Shown piece by piece: positions 10,334 through 22,784 of a DNA stretch of 64,000 nt. Source of the stretch: Physcia stellaris (Eukaryota; Ascomycota; Lecanoromycetes; Caliciales; Physciaceae); the NCBI GenBank assembly GCA_018902385.1, contig JABSSW010000011.1, forward strand, positions 620,001 to 684,000, given 5' to 3'. The position numbers and the translations under genes were made by a program. The notes under the pieces were generated by a model. The model was not told where the DNA came from and did not search any database. It worked only from the letters and a program-made list of their open reading frames with translations. Every line of letters starts with the position of its first letter. Within the stretch, counting starts at the first letter, position 1.

Positions 10334-12413
10334 ATGGTGTCCACAGTCCTGGGTAAAAGAGCAAGAGCTACCGAAACATCCGACGGTAAGTACAGATTGC
10401 CTTGAATGCCACTGCTTCCCACTCATCCATTCCCTCGCAGATTCTTCGCCCGTTTCTTCTCGCGTCAAACGACGAGCAAAGGCTCCGATTGTCCATGATG
10501 AGAATGTTGCCCAACATCAAGATGGTCATTGCGACAGCACGAGTCGTATGGACATCGATGAAGTCGATGATCCTTTCCTCACACCATTTAAACCTTTGCG
10601 CAATGTGTGTCTCTCCCCGAGGTCAGAGGCCCGTCGCCAGCCCCTCAACTCTTCTCCCGCCAAAGCCTACAGCAAGATCGAGATTCCTGTTCTAAATTCA
10701 AGTAATTCTCTGTGTCCCTGCGGTAAGTATAGTTACTTACCCTTTGCAGGAGATAAGGAGAATGTCCAATTAGCGACACCCAAAACCCCTCGACACCGAG
10801 ACGCACTGTCAAAGAAAGTACCTGTTACACCTCGCCATCGAGTTGGGCTGGTGGGCAAGCCACTGACACCACAAGTCCCACGAACACCTTCAACGCCCAG
10901 CAGCCTTCCCACGATCTACAATGATGCGCGCAAGCTTTTCGTCCGAAGCGCAGACCCAGGACGCTTGGTTGAACGTGACGCGGAAAGAGCCGAGCTGAGC
11001 AGCTTCATACAAGGAGGGATCGCATCAGGCAAAGGTCGGTGCCTCTATGTTAGCGGCCCTCCAGGAACCGGGAAAAGTGCTCTCGTTAGCGAAGTCTGTC
11101 AGGATACCGAGGACACCGCGGACGTATGCAAATCCTATATCAACTGCATGAGCGTCAAAGGATCAAGGGATATCTGTGGCAAACTGATCGGTGACTTGGT
11201 GGGCGACTTGGCGAACGATGAAGACCACGAGATTTCGACACTGAAAGCTTTGTTCTTGCCAAAGAACAAGTCATCCTCTAAGGTTTACGTGGTAACGCTG
11301 GACGAGATTGACCATCTTTTGACCCTGGACCTTGAGATCTTGTATACACTCTTCGAATGGTCTTTGCATCGCTCTTCAAGGCTTGTTCTTATTGGCATTG
11401 CCAATGCCCTCGATCTCACCGACCGCTTTCTCCCACGACTAAAGGCTCGGAACCTCAAGCCGCAATTACTACCTTTCCTTCCGTACACAGCACCTCAAAT
11501 TGCATCCGTACTCACTACGAAGCTCAAGTCTACATCTTTAGACGACGACTCACAATCGGGCCACCTACCTTACGTTCACCCTACTGCCATCCAGTTCTGC
11601 TCCAAGAAAGTCGCCTCCCAGACTGGCGATCTCCGCAAAGCATTCGACATCATCCGCCGGGCAATCGACCTAGTCGAAAGCGAAGTAAAACAGAAACATC
11701 TCAACGACATATCCTCGAACGCAACCCTGCTCTCACCGTCAAAGTCCCCTTTGGGCGAAAACCCCAATCTGTCGTCCCCCTCCCGACCCAAAACCCTCGC
11801 AGCTTCCCTCGCAGCTCTCACACCCACCTCCGCGCCTCGCGTGACAATCGCGCACATTGCCCGAGTCACATCCGCAGCTCTCGGCAATGGCACCTCTCAG
11901 CGCCTGCAAACGCTCAACCTGCAGCAGAAAGCCGCTCTCTGTGCGCTGATCTCACTCGAGAAGTCAAATCGTCAGGCCGCAAGGCCTCTCTTCGCTACGC
12001 CTTCCAGGACTCCTTCCAAGTCGCAGAGTAGTACGCCTACGATCCGCAAGCTTTACGAGACATACACTTCGTTGTGTAAGCGGGAAAACGCGCTCCATCC
12101 GCTCACGAGCACGGAGTTTGTGGATGTGATTGGTGGGTTGGAGACACTGGGGCTGGTTGGTGAAGAGGGAAGAGGGTTTGGTATTGGGAAAGCGAGAGGG
12201 ACACCGAGTAAGAAAGGCATGAAGAGTATGGGAAGGGAAGAGAGGAGCGTTGTTAGCTGGGTTGGGGAGAAGGAGGTTGAAGGGTGTTTGGAAGGGCCGG
12301 GGGGTGGGATTCTGAGAGGATTATTGAGAGGAGATGAATTAATTAATTTTTTTGGGAAGAGAAGGGAAATGGTTTGGTTTGGGGATGGTGTTTGCAATAA
12401 GGTATGCCATTAG
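10334..12413 (+). CDS. cdc6: Cell division control protein 6 (Cdc6/Orc1-family AAA+ ATPase)
   Basis: Cdc6 joins ORC at origins and helps load MCM2-7. The start 'MVSTVLGKRARATE' at 10334 fits fungal Cdc6; an ATG at 10182 is in another frame relative to exon 1 and lies upstream of the MCB boxes, so I reject it. The AAA+ core has Walker A GPPGTGKS (about residue 207), Walker B VVTLDEIDHLL and a C-terminal winged-helix region. The N-terminal 200 residues are rich in TP sites (TPKTPRHR, VPVTPRHR, PRTPSTP), probable CDK targets. Intron 1 is 10386-10440. Intron 2 (10702-10749, 48 nt) keeps frame whether or not it is removed; removal gives 658 residues. It lies directly downstream of MCM7, its partner in licensing. 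Confidence 0.93.
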
Positions 12414-13192
12414 GAGGTCACTTGGATAGGATTCTCCGCATCATGCTTGCGAAAGAGTCGTACAGTACATACGGGTACGGAGGTAGCGTGTCTGGATTAA
12501 TCGATTCTTTCCATCTCCATTGACCTGGAGTTGTTAGATATGATGCGACAAATTCAAGCAGAGTGCGTGAGCAATCTTCCCCGGCAAAAGAAAAAGCTGC
12601 CCATCCGTATATATATATGGAAGGGGGTATCATCATCACCAAACCCCGACTCCACCTCTCGGAAATCTAATTCCGAGGTTCGGATCAGTTTTTAGGGTTA
12701 CTGGATCTACTCATACACCCCCCTTGGCCACCCCAAAGGCTCTACACCCTCCTGCACCTCTCGTGATTCGGCTTTAACCCTAAGCATTGGCTTCGGGTGG
12801 GGAGTGCACCCCTTATTTAAGAGGAGTTCCAACTTCCAGAGCGAGTGAAGGTGTTGAAGATGGGAATGAGAGAATTGGGTGATCCTCCTGAGATGTCTAT
12901 TTTGTAATGAGTGATGCACAAGGGCAAAACTACGGAGGATATCCAGTATCAAGCATGCTCGAATCAGTGTATTACTATCGCTGTCTTTCCATGTACCTGA
13001 AGTCTTCACAGAACGTCCAACCCCGACGAAAAACGCTGATTTTCGCTAAAATTACACAAGAACTCTAGCGAAGTATCGATAGTTATTCCCATTCGCCATA
13101 GTCCTACATCCTTTGTCATACCTGACCATCCCTTCGCTACTTGGGTGTGAGCACTACTAAAAAATACATTCCCCGCGACTAGGAATCCTCCC
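12414..13192. other. Intergenic region between convergent CDC6 and RhoGAP genes
   Basis: About 780 bp between two 3' ends. It holds a short TATATATATA run near 12607 and no supportable gene. Confidence 0.5.
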
Positions 13193-16024
13193 TCAATCAT
13201 CCATCGGTGCATCAGTCAACTGCACCCCGATCTTCTCGGGCCCACTATCCAAGCTCGCCAGACTACTCCGATCGCCGGGTACATGTCCCGCCGCCGTCCG
13301 GCTCAGACTCCCCGTATTGACGTGTTTCCTGGCTGGATAGCGCGACGAGCGGCTGAGACTGTCTTTCTTCTCTGGGACGCCAGCTGCGCCGTCTATTGAT
13401 TCCGAATGCTCAGAGGCTTGTGAGGGATGTTCTGGGTCGATATGGTATTCAGAGGCGGAGCTTGGGTTACTTGATGCGGAGATGGCTTGGTTGGAGTGGA
13501 AGCTGCTGTTGTTGGCGGCGGTGGAAGAGCTGTCTGCTAGACTGCTCCCCGGTACATCTAGGCTCGTCCGATTCAAGGGTTTGCGTTCATTTGTCGGACT
13601 GGATGAAGGATGGATTGGAAATCGAGTGCCCTCAACAGGCCCACTGCTGCGGTCTCGACGATGGCTTCCGCCGGCTCGACCATTAGCATGCGGTGCAGGA
13701 CTTGGTCCACGACTCCTGTTCGCGATAGCCTTGTTGCGGGCTTCCATTGCTTCTCGACGGTGGGACTCATCAGTGCTGATGCCACGGAGGCGGGCTTCCT
13801 GCGTGGCTGCTTTGGCGCCTGACGTTGTATGTGTGAGTGCGCTTGCACGTTTGAGTTCCCCGAAGATAGCTTCCTTATGGGCGAAGAGGTCCCGAACGAG
13901 GCGGTAGGCGTGGCGTTCGTGCATAGTCAAGTGCGTGTCAAGTCTTGGTCTGAGGACGCATGGTGCGAGGTTGTTGGCGAGCGCGGTGACAAAATCTTCG
14001 TCGGCGGAGGTAAGTTCGATAAGACGGGTGAAATGTGTAGTTATGGCGTCTAGTGTTGCAATGTTGGCAAGACGGAGCTGGCCAAGGGTGTTTTGGAGGA
14101 CGGAGATTCGTGTCGAGGGGTCGGAATCGGTGGTTGTGGAGGGATTGGTGTAAATAGTCTTGATGATTTCGTAGACTTGTGAGGAGACAAGGGAGTCTAA
14201 TGTGGAAAATCAGCGCGATCAATAGTGGAGGTGGCGACTTGGCATACCGGGAAGTTCAAGGAGGTAAAGTTTCAAAGCGCTGGCAACAATGGGTATCTCA
14301 TAACGTTCAAGTACTTCGCGGGGGATGGCTTTGCCTGTGTTTATAGCATTGCGGAGATGGTGGGTAGCGGCAAGAGGGACATCAACAAGCCAGATACCAC
14401 GCCGCGCTTCGTCCCCTTCAAGATCAGGATAATCTAGGAGATGGTCAGCTCTGAAGAGAACGGCAAGACCGGACGTGACTTACGATTGTCCAAAAATGTA
14501 AGAATTGTTGTGATTATAATTGGTACTCGCTTCCTGTCCGCTCGGGCTCGAGCTTCGAGATCTACACCGAATGTTTGCTCTGCAGGAACGTTAGTCCGAG
14601 TCCTCGAATCTTCAAACAGGCCAATGATTACCGTCGACTTTGTTATAGTAATTATCGTAGACCTGGACGTGCGGAACAAAAGCCCCTGTCCGATAATTTT
14701 CCAGTAAGTATCTTAAGTCTCCCAGCGGCTGTACGGTTTCCTGGTAGAGCATCATGTTGTCTACAGTACTCTGAAGACTTGGAATGACATTACTGATAGC
14801 GCCTGAAAAGTCGAGGATGACGGCCTTGATAGCCTTCAATCTGTCCAATTCGCATCGCTCCATAAATTTCAGATGATCGACAATAGCCTCTTCGAGATTG
14901 CAGCGAAGTGTGTCTAGCTTCCGCACTCCTAGCTTGTATCTTTCATCTGTCTCTGTTGATTCTCTCCTTAATCGGTCTGCTGGAGTCTCATTTGGATAAG
15001 GATTGTTCAGTGGGTTCCATGCCTGCATACCCTGTAACATTTCCCCCATGCCAGCGATGGGTGAATCGGTGCTCGTCACAGAACCTATAGACGTGACACG
15101 GTCCAGAGGTTTCTTCTTATCAGGTATGCCAGTAAGTTGGAATGCTTTAGGACGCCATTGATAATTCATCTTCGAACTGTTTGCGAAGGTATTACCCACA
15201 TTCCCGATTAATCTTAGGAAGCCTTGCGAGATCAGATCTTGTCCTATCCGCTCTGCATAGCTAACGCTTGATGCACTCATGTGCTTTTGTATGTACTCTG
15301 TGATGTCCGCACCCGATGACACGTTTTGATAGGTTCCTAGTATAGGCACTTTGACGTCTCTGAGCTTGATGGTATTAAGCATATGCAGTATGATGGCCTT
15401 GAGCTGTTCCGGCTGATACGTCTCATCTCCTATTTCTACGGGCAAGGGCTCCTCTGGTGTTTGAGGACCTTCTGTGACTTTGATCGTGGGTGTTGCAGCA
15501 GGACTTGTGGTCTCATTCTTTTCTGGGCTTTGGAAAGCAAGTTTGCTCTCCTCCTCAAGGTCTTCCACTTGCCTGCACTTGTTGAAATACTGACTTCGAA
15601 GCTTCTGTACCACTTCCGCTTGTTTGTCATGTGCTTTGATTCGAGCCATAAGATCGTCTTGCGAATTCTGCACTCGAGCCTCGTGTGCATCACACCACCG
15701 ACTGAAGGGTATAACCACCAGTTCGCTGATGTTGGAGGCGATCTTTTTGTGATTCTTGGTGGCTTCTATCATCTCCGAACGGACTCCTTCATAGGCTTTT
15801 CGTAAGCTTGCTCCATCATCTTTAGCAAAACCACCCGTCATTCTGTCGGTGCTGGGCGCTATTGCCCCCAGGCCTCGTGCATAGTTTTCTTCGGCATCAG
15901 CTCGCATTCTTGCTATTGTAAGGACTTGCTGATTTTCAATAACTCCTTGTTGCAGCTTTCCGAACAGCACTCCCAACCCTCCAGCATAGTCCCCTGACCA
16001 AAACGAGTCCGCAAAGCCAGGCAT
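13193..16024 (-). CDS. rgd2: F-BAR/DEP/RhoGAP protein, Rgd2-like Rho GTPase regulator
   Basis: The order F-BAR, DEP, RhoGAP is that of yeast Rgd2, a regulator of Cdc42/Rho5 at the cell cortex. 'MPGFADSFWSGDYAGGLGVLF' opens the F-BAR domain (about 1-170), the DEP domain spans about 230-310, and helical F-BAR sequence resumes near 370-465. The RhoGAP domain follows (about 480-680; 'VPIIITTILTFLD', 'ALKLYLLELPDSLV', 'LANIATLDAI', 'NNLAPCVLRPR'). The last ~200 residues are Ser-rich and look disordered. Introns are 14580-14631, 14434-14483, 14197-14247 and the frame closes to 892 residues. The usual GIFRxSG arginine-finger position reads GIWLVDVP here, so catalysis is doubtful. It diverges from the condensin gene. 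Confidence 0.9.
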
Positions 16025-16617
16025 TGTACTTTCTAGTCCCGCTGGACCGCCAAATCAACAAAAGGTATGTATCAGACCACACTCAGAGTGGTCGTAGTCG
16101 AGGCGAAGATAGGCTCGGATGGCCCTTGGGTAGGTGTTTGCTACCTGGGTTCGTGCAGGAGAAGGGAGGAGTGAATTCGTGGGCAGGTCCTAGTAAGGTG
16201 GTTTAGACGATCGTAGCTACGGATAGAGTCAATTAAAAGATACCTTGTGTCGCCTTTGTGTGAGTTGAAATGGGGACGCTGATGACAACGAAGATGGACA
16301 TGTGGAAGTCTTCGTTTCAGTTTGCCTCGCGCATGTGCTTGTGGCCTCAGAATTCGTGCATCGCAAATGGTTTCGCCCAAAAATACCGACTAATGTTTGG
16401 CGGTGCAGTAGGGGAGCGCGGGACAGTTCCGTTGGTATTTCCACGCGCTTGGCTCCATCAAGCCTGTAAACAATGTAAATAGACTCTGCGACGAGGACGA
16501 CAACCATTGACTACCGCGCCAGAATTCGCAGCAGTAATTGGATGTATTCCAAGAAGTCCCAGTACAACACGTAGTCAGTGAGAGAAGCTGACAGCCAGAA
16601 CTTCGTCGCTTTTCATC
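16025..16617. promoter_or_regulatory. Divergent rgd2/condensin promoter region
   Basis: This 593-bp interval separates two divergent starts. One imperfect ACGCGC occurs at 16443-16448. I see no coding segment. Confidence 0.5.
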
Positions 16618-19350
16618 ATGCCTCGCGTCGCAAATCCTCCGCGGGCAAAGCATACCTCCGCTGCGACACCGCACAAGCAGCAATCGCCCCTTAAGTAAGT
16701 GCCTGCCCTAGCAAGTGGCGTTAACTCAGATTACTGATGAGATGCTGTCAGAATCCCCTTCAATGATGATCGCCAGGAAAAAGCTGTTCGGTTTCAGTCG
16801 CGACAAGCCCTCCATGACCTCCAGATTAATCAGATCAAGGCCGCTGCATCCCCCGTACGAAAGCTCAACAATTATCAGCGAGCTGCGAGTGACAGCCCGA
16901 AAACCCCTCGAACGCAGGCATCGCGAGGAAAGGAGGTCATCGAGGATGGGGGTCTTACAGTGGTTGGCGCCATGACGCCGATGAAGCGCGTTCCTATTCT
17001 TGCAAACTTCGAGGAGTGGATGAAGATGGCAACGGACAACAAGATCAACGCGACAAACTCATGGAATTTCGCGCTCATTGACTACTTTCACGATATGTCA
17101 CTACTGAAGGAGGGTGATGGGGTAAATTTTCAGAAAGCCAGCTGTACGCTAGACGGCTGCGTTAAGATCTATACAAGTCGAGTGGACAGCGTGGCGACAG
17201 AGACAGGCAAGCTGTTAAGCGGGCTTGCAGACAGCGGTAACAAAAAGTCAAGAGGAGGAGAAGAGGAAGGCGAAGGTGAAGAGGGAGCAGAAGAAGAAGA
17301 GGGCGAAGATGGTGTCAAGAAGAAACCTAAGAAACGGGTAAGTTCATGACAAAGCAAGAGCCATGGTATGCTGACATACAGCAGGCGCAAAGGTCATCAG
17401 AAGCGACTTTGGTCCCCTCATTCGCATCTTTGCAATTAAAGAAATTCGAGCTTGAGTTTTCGGTAGACCCCTTGTTCAAGAAGGCTTCCGCGGATTTCGA
17501 CGAGGGAGGAGCAAAAGGGCTGCTACTGAATCATCTCGCAATAGATGGCCACGGTCGTATTGTTTTTGACAGCAGTGACGATGCTGGAGACGCTACAGCC
17601 GAAGACACTGCTCGGAGAGAAAGCGGAGCACTAGAGGATGAAGAACGTGAGGAGGATCAAAAAGAGGATCCTGAACAAGAGCGTGCCATTCAGCCTCAGG
17701 CAAAGGAGATCAATATAGACTCCCTAGGCCTGCGTTTCTTCCCCGACCTTGCCAGACTCGACGAGCAAGACATATGCCCTTCACTCAAGAACTTCGATCT
17801 AGGGGATCCTTCTAGCTCTTTGGAAATTCCATTCCTCAAAGCTCCAGAAGACTGGCGACAGGACAAAGAGAAAGACAACAGCCCAGAAACAGGTCTCGGA
17901 GACAAGTCTGGAATCATGCTTGACGATGACAATGCTGCAGGGTTCGACGACGACGACGGAGCGCTCGGAGGCTTCGACATGGGCGAGGAAGCCGCCTTCG
18001 GTGAGGGAGGGGAAGCATGGGCTAAAGAAGCAGCCCTGGAACCTCAACTGCGGGTTCATGCCAACCTGGATGAAGCCAACGCTAACGGCGATCAGCCAGT
18101 GGAAGGTATGGAGGTAGGCGACTTCGACCCAGGGAGCAACCAATACGCCGTCTCTCTCCAACATAAACAATCTGGCGATAACCACGAAAACATCCTTAGC
18201 TACTTTGACAACGCTCAGCAAAAGAATTGGGCCGGGCCGGAGCACTGGCGAATACGAAGGATAAAAGACATAACCAAGCCCACCGCGCCAGCGACCTCAC
18301 GACGAAAAGAAAAGGAACCATTCGAAATCGATTTCCTCTCACCTCTAGATCCAACCCTTGCCGAACTCATTTACACACCCGCGACCTCCAACGCTGCCAT
18401 AACCCTACCGAAAACACAATGGAAGTCGAAAACCCGAAATCTACTGCCAGACGACAAACACTTCAATTCACGACAACTGCTCCGGCTCTTCCTTAAGCCA
18501 AAAGCACGCATGGGCTCGCGAAGAACGATGCAATCACACAAACAATCCGCGAAAATAGAAGAGATTCCCGCTGGCGAGATCGACGAAGCCTTCTGGGCGC
18601 GCAAGGAAAACGCGATTCAACAGCCCACTCCCGAAAGCGACGAGGTAGCGCAAGGCAACTACGACGCGAACTTCTTCCAAGACGACGGACTCGCTTTTCC
18701 TGGAGGACCGCCAGACGACGACGATGAGGGTTTTGCAGACGCGAGAGGCGTTCTCACCGGGCATTGAAGGCGGTGATGCCACGGCAGCGGGTGCGCAGAC
18801 CGACACGCAAGGTATGGCCGGAGTAATGGCCGGGAGCCAGGAAGGCGCGTTCGGAACGCAGCTTGTTACGCAAAGCAGACGACTGAGGCCGGAGTATGTA
18901 CAGTATGCACGGACGGCGACGAAGGTCGATGTTAGGAGGCTGAAGGAGGAGATGTGGAGGGGGATTGGGTTTCCTGAGGTATGTTACTTTTTCCCCTTGG
19001 AGCACTTACCCAATGCCGTCCCCATCATCTGTTTCTTGTACTCCTCCCCCTCGTTTGAGTACTCACAAACCTCCCCAGGGTCCCAAACCACCACCCCAAG
19101 AACAGGCAGCTCCACCATCAGAACCCCCACCACGACAGACACAGCCGAAACCCTAAACTTCACCTCGGTGATGAACGGCCTGCAATCCGTCTACCCCAAG
19201 CAGGCAATGGCCGACATCTCCACAAGCTACTGCTTCATCTGCCTCCTGCATCTCGCGAACGAAAAGGGGCTGGTGATTGAGAACCAGCCTGGCTTGGAGG
19301 AGTTGAAGATCAGGCGGGATTGGACGGCTGAGATCACGGAGGGGGGATGA
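16618..19350 (+). CDS. brn1: Condensin complex subunit 2 (kleisin, Barren/Brn1/Cnd2), with an apparent frame break
   Basis: This kleisin bridges the Smc2-Smc4 heads in condensin and is needed for mitotic chromosome compaction. Diagnostic segments are 'PILANFEEWMKMATDNKINA', 'SWNFALIDYFHDM', 'GNYDANFFQDDGL' and the C-terminal winged helix 'LNFTSVMNGLQSVYPKQAM'. Exons: 16618-16694, 16752-17337, then from about 17382. The N-terminal half carries a long Glu/Asp-rich linker (17250-17330, 17580-17700). The frame breaks inside 'FADAREAFSP' at 18741-18750, as though two bases of an AGAG run were missing. A last intron with donor GTATGT at 18979 is likely, but its best acceptor (19077-19078) does not restore the final frame; a GAG acceptor at 19059 does. 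The terminal exon is otherwise clear. Confidence 0.93.
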
Positions 19351-19735
19351 TGGGCTTTTTTTTGGGATGGGGCGACTTGTGCTTGTGGGTTTTCTTGTAT
19401 AATGAATGGGGGAATGGAATGAAGGTGGGGTTTGGGATGGATAATGTGTTGTGGATGGTCTGGAGTTTGGAGGCACAATCGCTGCCGTGTTGACTTAGCC
19501 CAACGAGAAGCGGTCCGAACATTTCGAAGCAAGACTGTATGGATTGCAGTAATTGACTATTGCATGTGCATCTAAGTTCTAAGTAATGAGAGCCATCTAT
19601 CTGCAATCGTGAACGATTTGACAACGCTGGTTTGCCAGAGAAATTGGTATATCGCTGGACCTGGCTAAGCAACCTCGCAATGCAATTTTCAAGATTCCAC
19701 CGATCACCAATAATATGCACACATCTTCACGCCAT
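19351..19735. other. Convergent intergenic region
   Basis: About 385 bp between the 3' ends of condensin and the ABC transporter. No gene or repeat is seen. Confidence 0.5.
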
Positions 19736-22700
19736 TTACTTCTGTTTATGCCTATTCATGACCCTCATCAACACAAACGCCAAAACCCGACAGACCGTCC
19801 CAATCACCATCAGCATGCCCAAATCAACATGGAATTGCCCTAATCTATACCCTATGTAATCCGCGGCAGGATGTATCTGATACAGGTAATCCAGCGGGCC
19901 AACGTTCTGATCAAAATAACCTTCAGCGAGCCACGTTCCGGGGGACGAGCGCCAGAGCCATTGCATGTGCCATCTCCTGACATCTCGCAGGGAGGGACTC
20001 ATCCCATTCAGCACGCCAACGACTAGCGAGAGCATGACAGCGAGTAAGGGCCCATCTTCCCTGCGCGTGATCATGGAGATGCACGACGCAAGGCCGTAGA
20101 TGCACCAGAAGTAGAGGAGGTTTGCAGTGAATGCTGCGGCCCAGGAGATGCGCGGGGTGGTGAGGAGGTAGAAGAAGATGCAGAAGTGCAGGTTCGCGAG
20201 GACCATCCTCGGGATTGTAGAGAGGACTTTGCCCATGTAGTAGGCGAAGCGGTTGTGTCCCGAAGCTGCTTCACGCCAGTAGATGAGTTTCTCTTCGCCG
20301 AAGATCTTAACGCCTGGGGAGGAGGCGGTGAGGCCGATGGAGAGGCCGACGAGGAGAGACATTTGCGGGACGGAGGAGAAGTCTATTGACGAGGAGAGGA
20401 GCTCGTAAGGGGGAAGAAAGATACCACGGAAATTGATACCGTCTTGGCTGAGTTCTGCTAGGCCTATCAAGAAGCCTGCGAGCGCACCGACACCGAGTTC
20501 GGCGAAGAAGCTGGCCTTGAAGCGGTACTGTTGGAGGATGGATCGGAGGAAACAGTAGTATATTTGGCGATACCAAGGAGCGCCGCGCAGTCGGATAGAT
20601 TTGCGGAGAGCCTGGGTTTCTTGAGTAGGTACTGACTGGATACTGGCGTGCTTTCGAAGGTTGACCTCTCGGTTCTTCCAGTGTTCGATCAGATGCATGA
20701 TATCAGTGTCCCCAGAGGGCTTATACAATGATCCTTGACCAGCAATAATGTCCATCACTACGTCTGCGGGGTTTCCATGCTTGGGAAAACGGAAACCCAC
20801 GTCTTCGAAATAGTCCTCTACTCGATTCTCCGGACCCTGATATATCATTCGACCTGCACCAAACAAAAGCAAATTATCCAAAGACTCGAAAATCTCTTGC
20901 CGTGGCTGATGGATGATAGTGACTATGGTGATGCCTAGGCGTGAGAGCTCTTTCAACGTCGTCATGATAGAGGCAGCGGAGGTTGCATCAAGTCCAGACG
21001 TAGGTTCATCAAGAAAAAGCGCCATAGGGAGTGCTGCAAGCTCCATGCCAATACTGACTCGCTTTCGTTGACCACCAGAGATGACTGGAGCTGCCGCGCT
21101 CCCTACGAAGGAATCTTTCACATGCGCGAGTTGAAGACAAGATATCAAAATATCCACATGACCCTGGATCTCGGCATCCGACCAGTTTGCCGGAAGTCGT
21201 ATTCTTGCTGAATGTAGGATGTTCTCACGTACAGTCAACTCTGGCAGTACGATATCGTCTTGAGGAACGTAACCGATGATTTTCTTATATCTGAAACCAG
21301 ACGATTAGTACGTGGGGGTAAAAAGGTGTATAGATATAAGTACTTAGAGATGTTTCCTGCCACTCCATTGACTTTGGTGGTACCGCCGGTATGATTTTGC
21401 TTGCCCATCAGCACATTGACGAATGTGGATTTCCCGGCTCCAGAAGCCCCCATGACGCCTGAAAGAGTGCCACGTTCGATTTTCCCAGTTACCTCGGATA
21501 AAACTGGCTTCGTCGATCTCTTTGGATGAAAGGCAAGATTCTCGAACTCGAACGATAATCCGAAGTTTGTCGCTCCAATACATCTTGACATTGAACGAAT
21601 GAAGAGCTGGAGATCTGAGCTGGGCTTCTGTTCGCATTCAAAATGGTCATCGTCCGGGTCGAACTCCATTGGAACTACTCCGCCAAATCCTGTTTCGACC
21701 CTCATGATGCGGGGCGTCATTTCAAACTCGTTATCTTCCAGCGATTCGTATTGGCGAGCCCATTGATCTGCGTTAAGCGTTGTGACAGCTCTCTTCAAGA
21801 ATGATTTTCTGCTGTTTGCTTTACGGGAAGTCTTTTTGTTCTTGTCCGTTCGATTTCTGACTTTGTTCCACACTACGAAGGCGCTCATTAGGATATCGAG
21901 GAATATCAGCAAGCCCAATGGTAGAAAGGACATATCCTTGATAGTCCCAGCCGGGCAATGAGATCCAATGCTGCATTTGGTTGGCTTGTAGGCTCCCTTT
22001 GAACAGAACTGGCCGGCAGGGCAAACTATGGACTCCTTCCCACCTTTCGGACAATAGTTTCCCTCTTTACAGATAACGGGTTCCAGGGGTCCCTGGGGCG
22101 GGCAAAATCCTCCAGAGAGCCTAGCTTCGTTGCATAAGTAGTAAGGCGGACACCATTGTGGTAGTCGAATGACAGTGTTGTTCTGACCTAAAGATGTTAA
22201 TACTCAATCCTTTCCATTGATCGTTTTGAAGGGCGCTCACAGAAGAAGCCCAGATTGCAGCCCTGCGTAGTCCATGAACTTGCATTTTGTAGCTCAACCG
22301 GTTGGGTTCCTGCGAAGCAGAGCGTCGCCGCCGTCGGTGTTTGTCCCGCTTCTACTTGCGTTACGGCATCGTAGTATTTGGTCGACTGCTCCGAGCTATT
22401 CTGCCCTGAGCATGCTGCATCGAGGAGTGAGAGCTGGGGCGCGACGGTATCGTCGAGAGGTTCGAAATCATGAGTGATATTGTCGACGATGAATGTCTTT
22501 TGAAGGTCCGGTGGGTTCCCAGCCCAATTGAACGGCTGGCTGATGTCGTTTGTTGCTCCCGCATCTGCGTAGGCTGCTGGATGCGTGGGCAAAAACCACT
22601 TGCCGCTCTCTCCATCGTAGACATCGGCGTGAGAATCACCTACGCATCGCCATGCTTCCTCGGCTTCTTCACCTTCAAAATGGACGGCGGTGGAGTTGAA

Positions 22701-22784
22701 GAGCTGTAAAGCACACTGACAAGATTCGGTATCAATGAAGAATGGTCCGCGTGGTGCTTGGGCGGGGATGGGGACGGTCGACAT
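19736..22784 (-). CDS. ABCG (White-type) half transporter with N-terminal Cys-rich ectodomain
   Basis: This is a half-size ABC transporter in the ABCG order (ATPase before membrane domain). Its large N-terminal extracellular part carries a run of CPxGxxC-like repeats (22188 down to 21960: 'GFCPPQG', 'GNYCPKGGKES', 'CPAGQFCSKG', 'GSHCPAG'), as in plant ABCG24/28. A TM helix follows, then the ATPase: Walker A GASGAGKS, signature SGGQRKRVS, Walker B LFLDEPTSGLD. About six TM helices finish the protein. Introns are 22188-22240 and 21291-21343; the frame closes to 980 residues. The substrate is unknown. The start is uncertain: no obvious signal peptide precedes 'MSTVPIPAQAPRGPFF', so a short upstream exon with the signal sequence may be missing. 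Confidence 0.88.
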
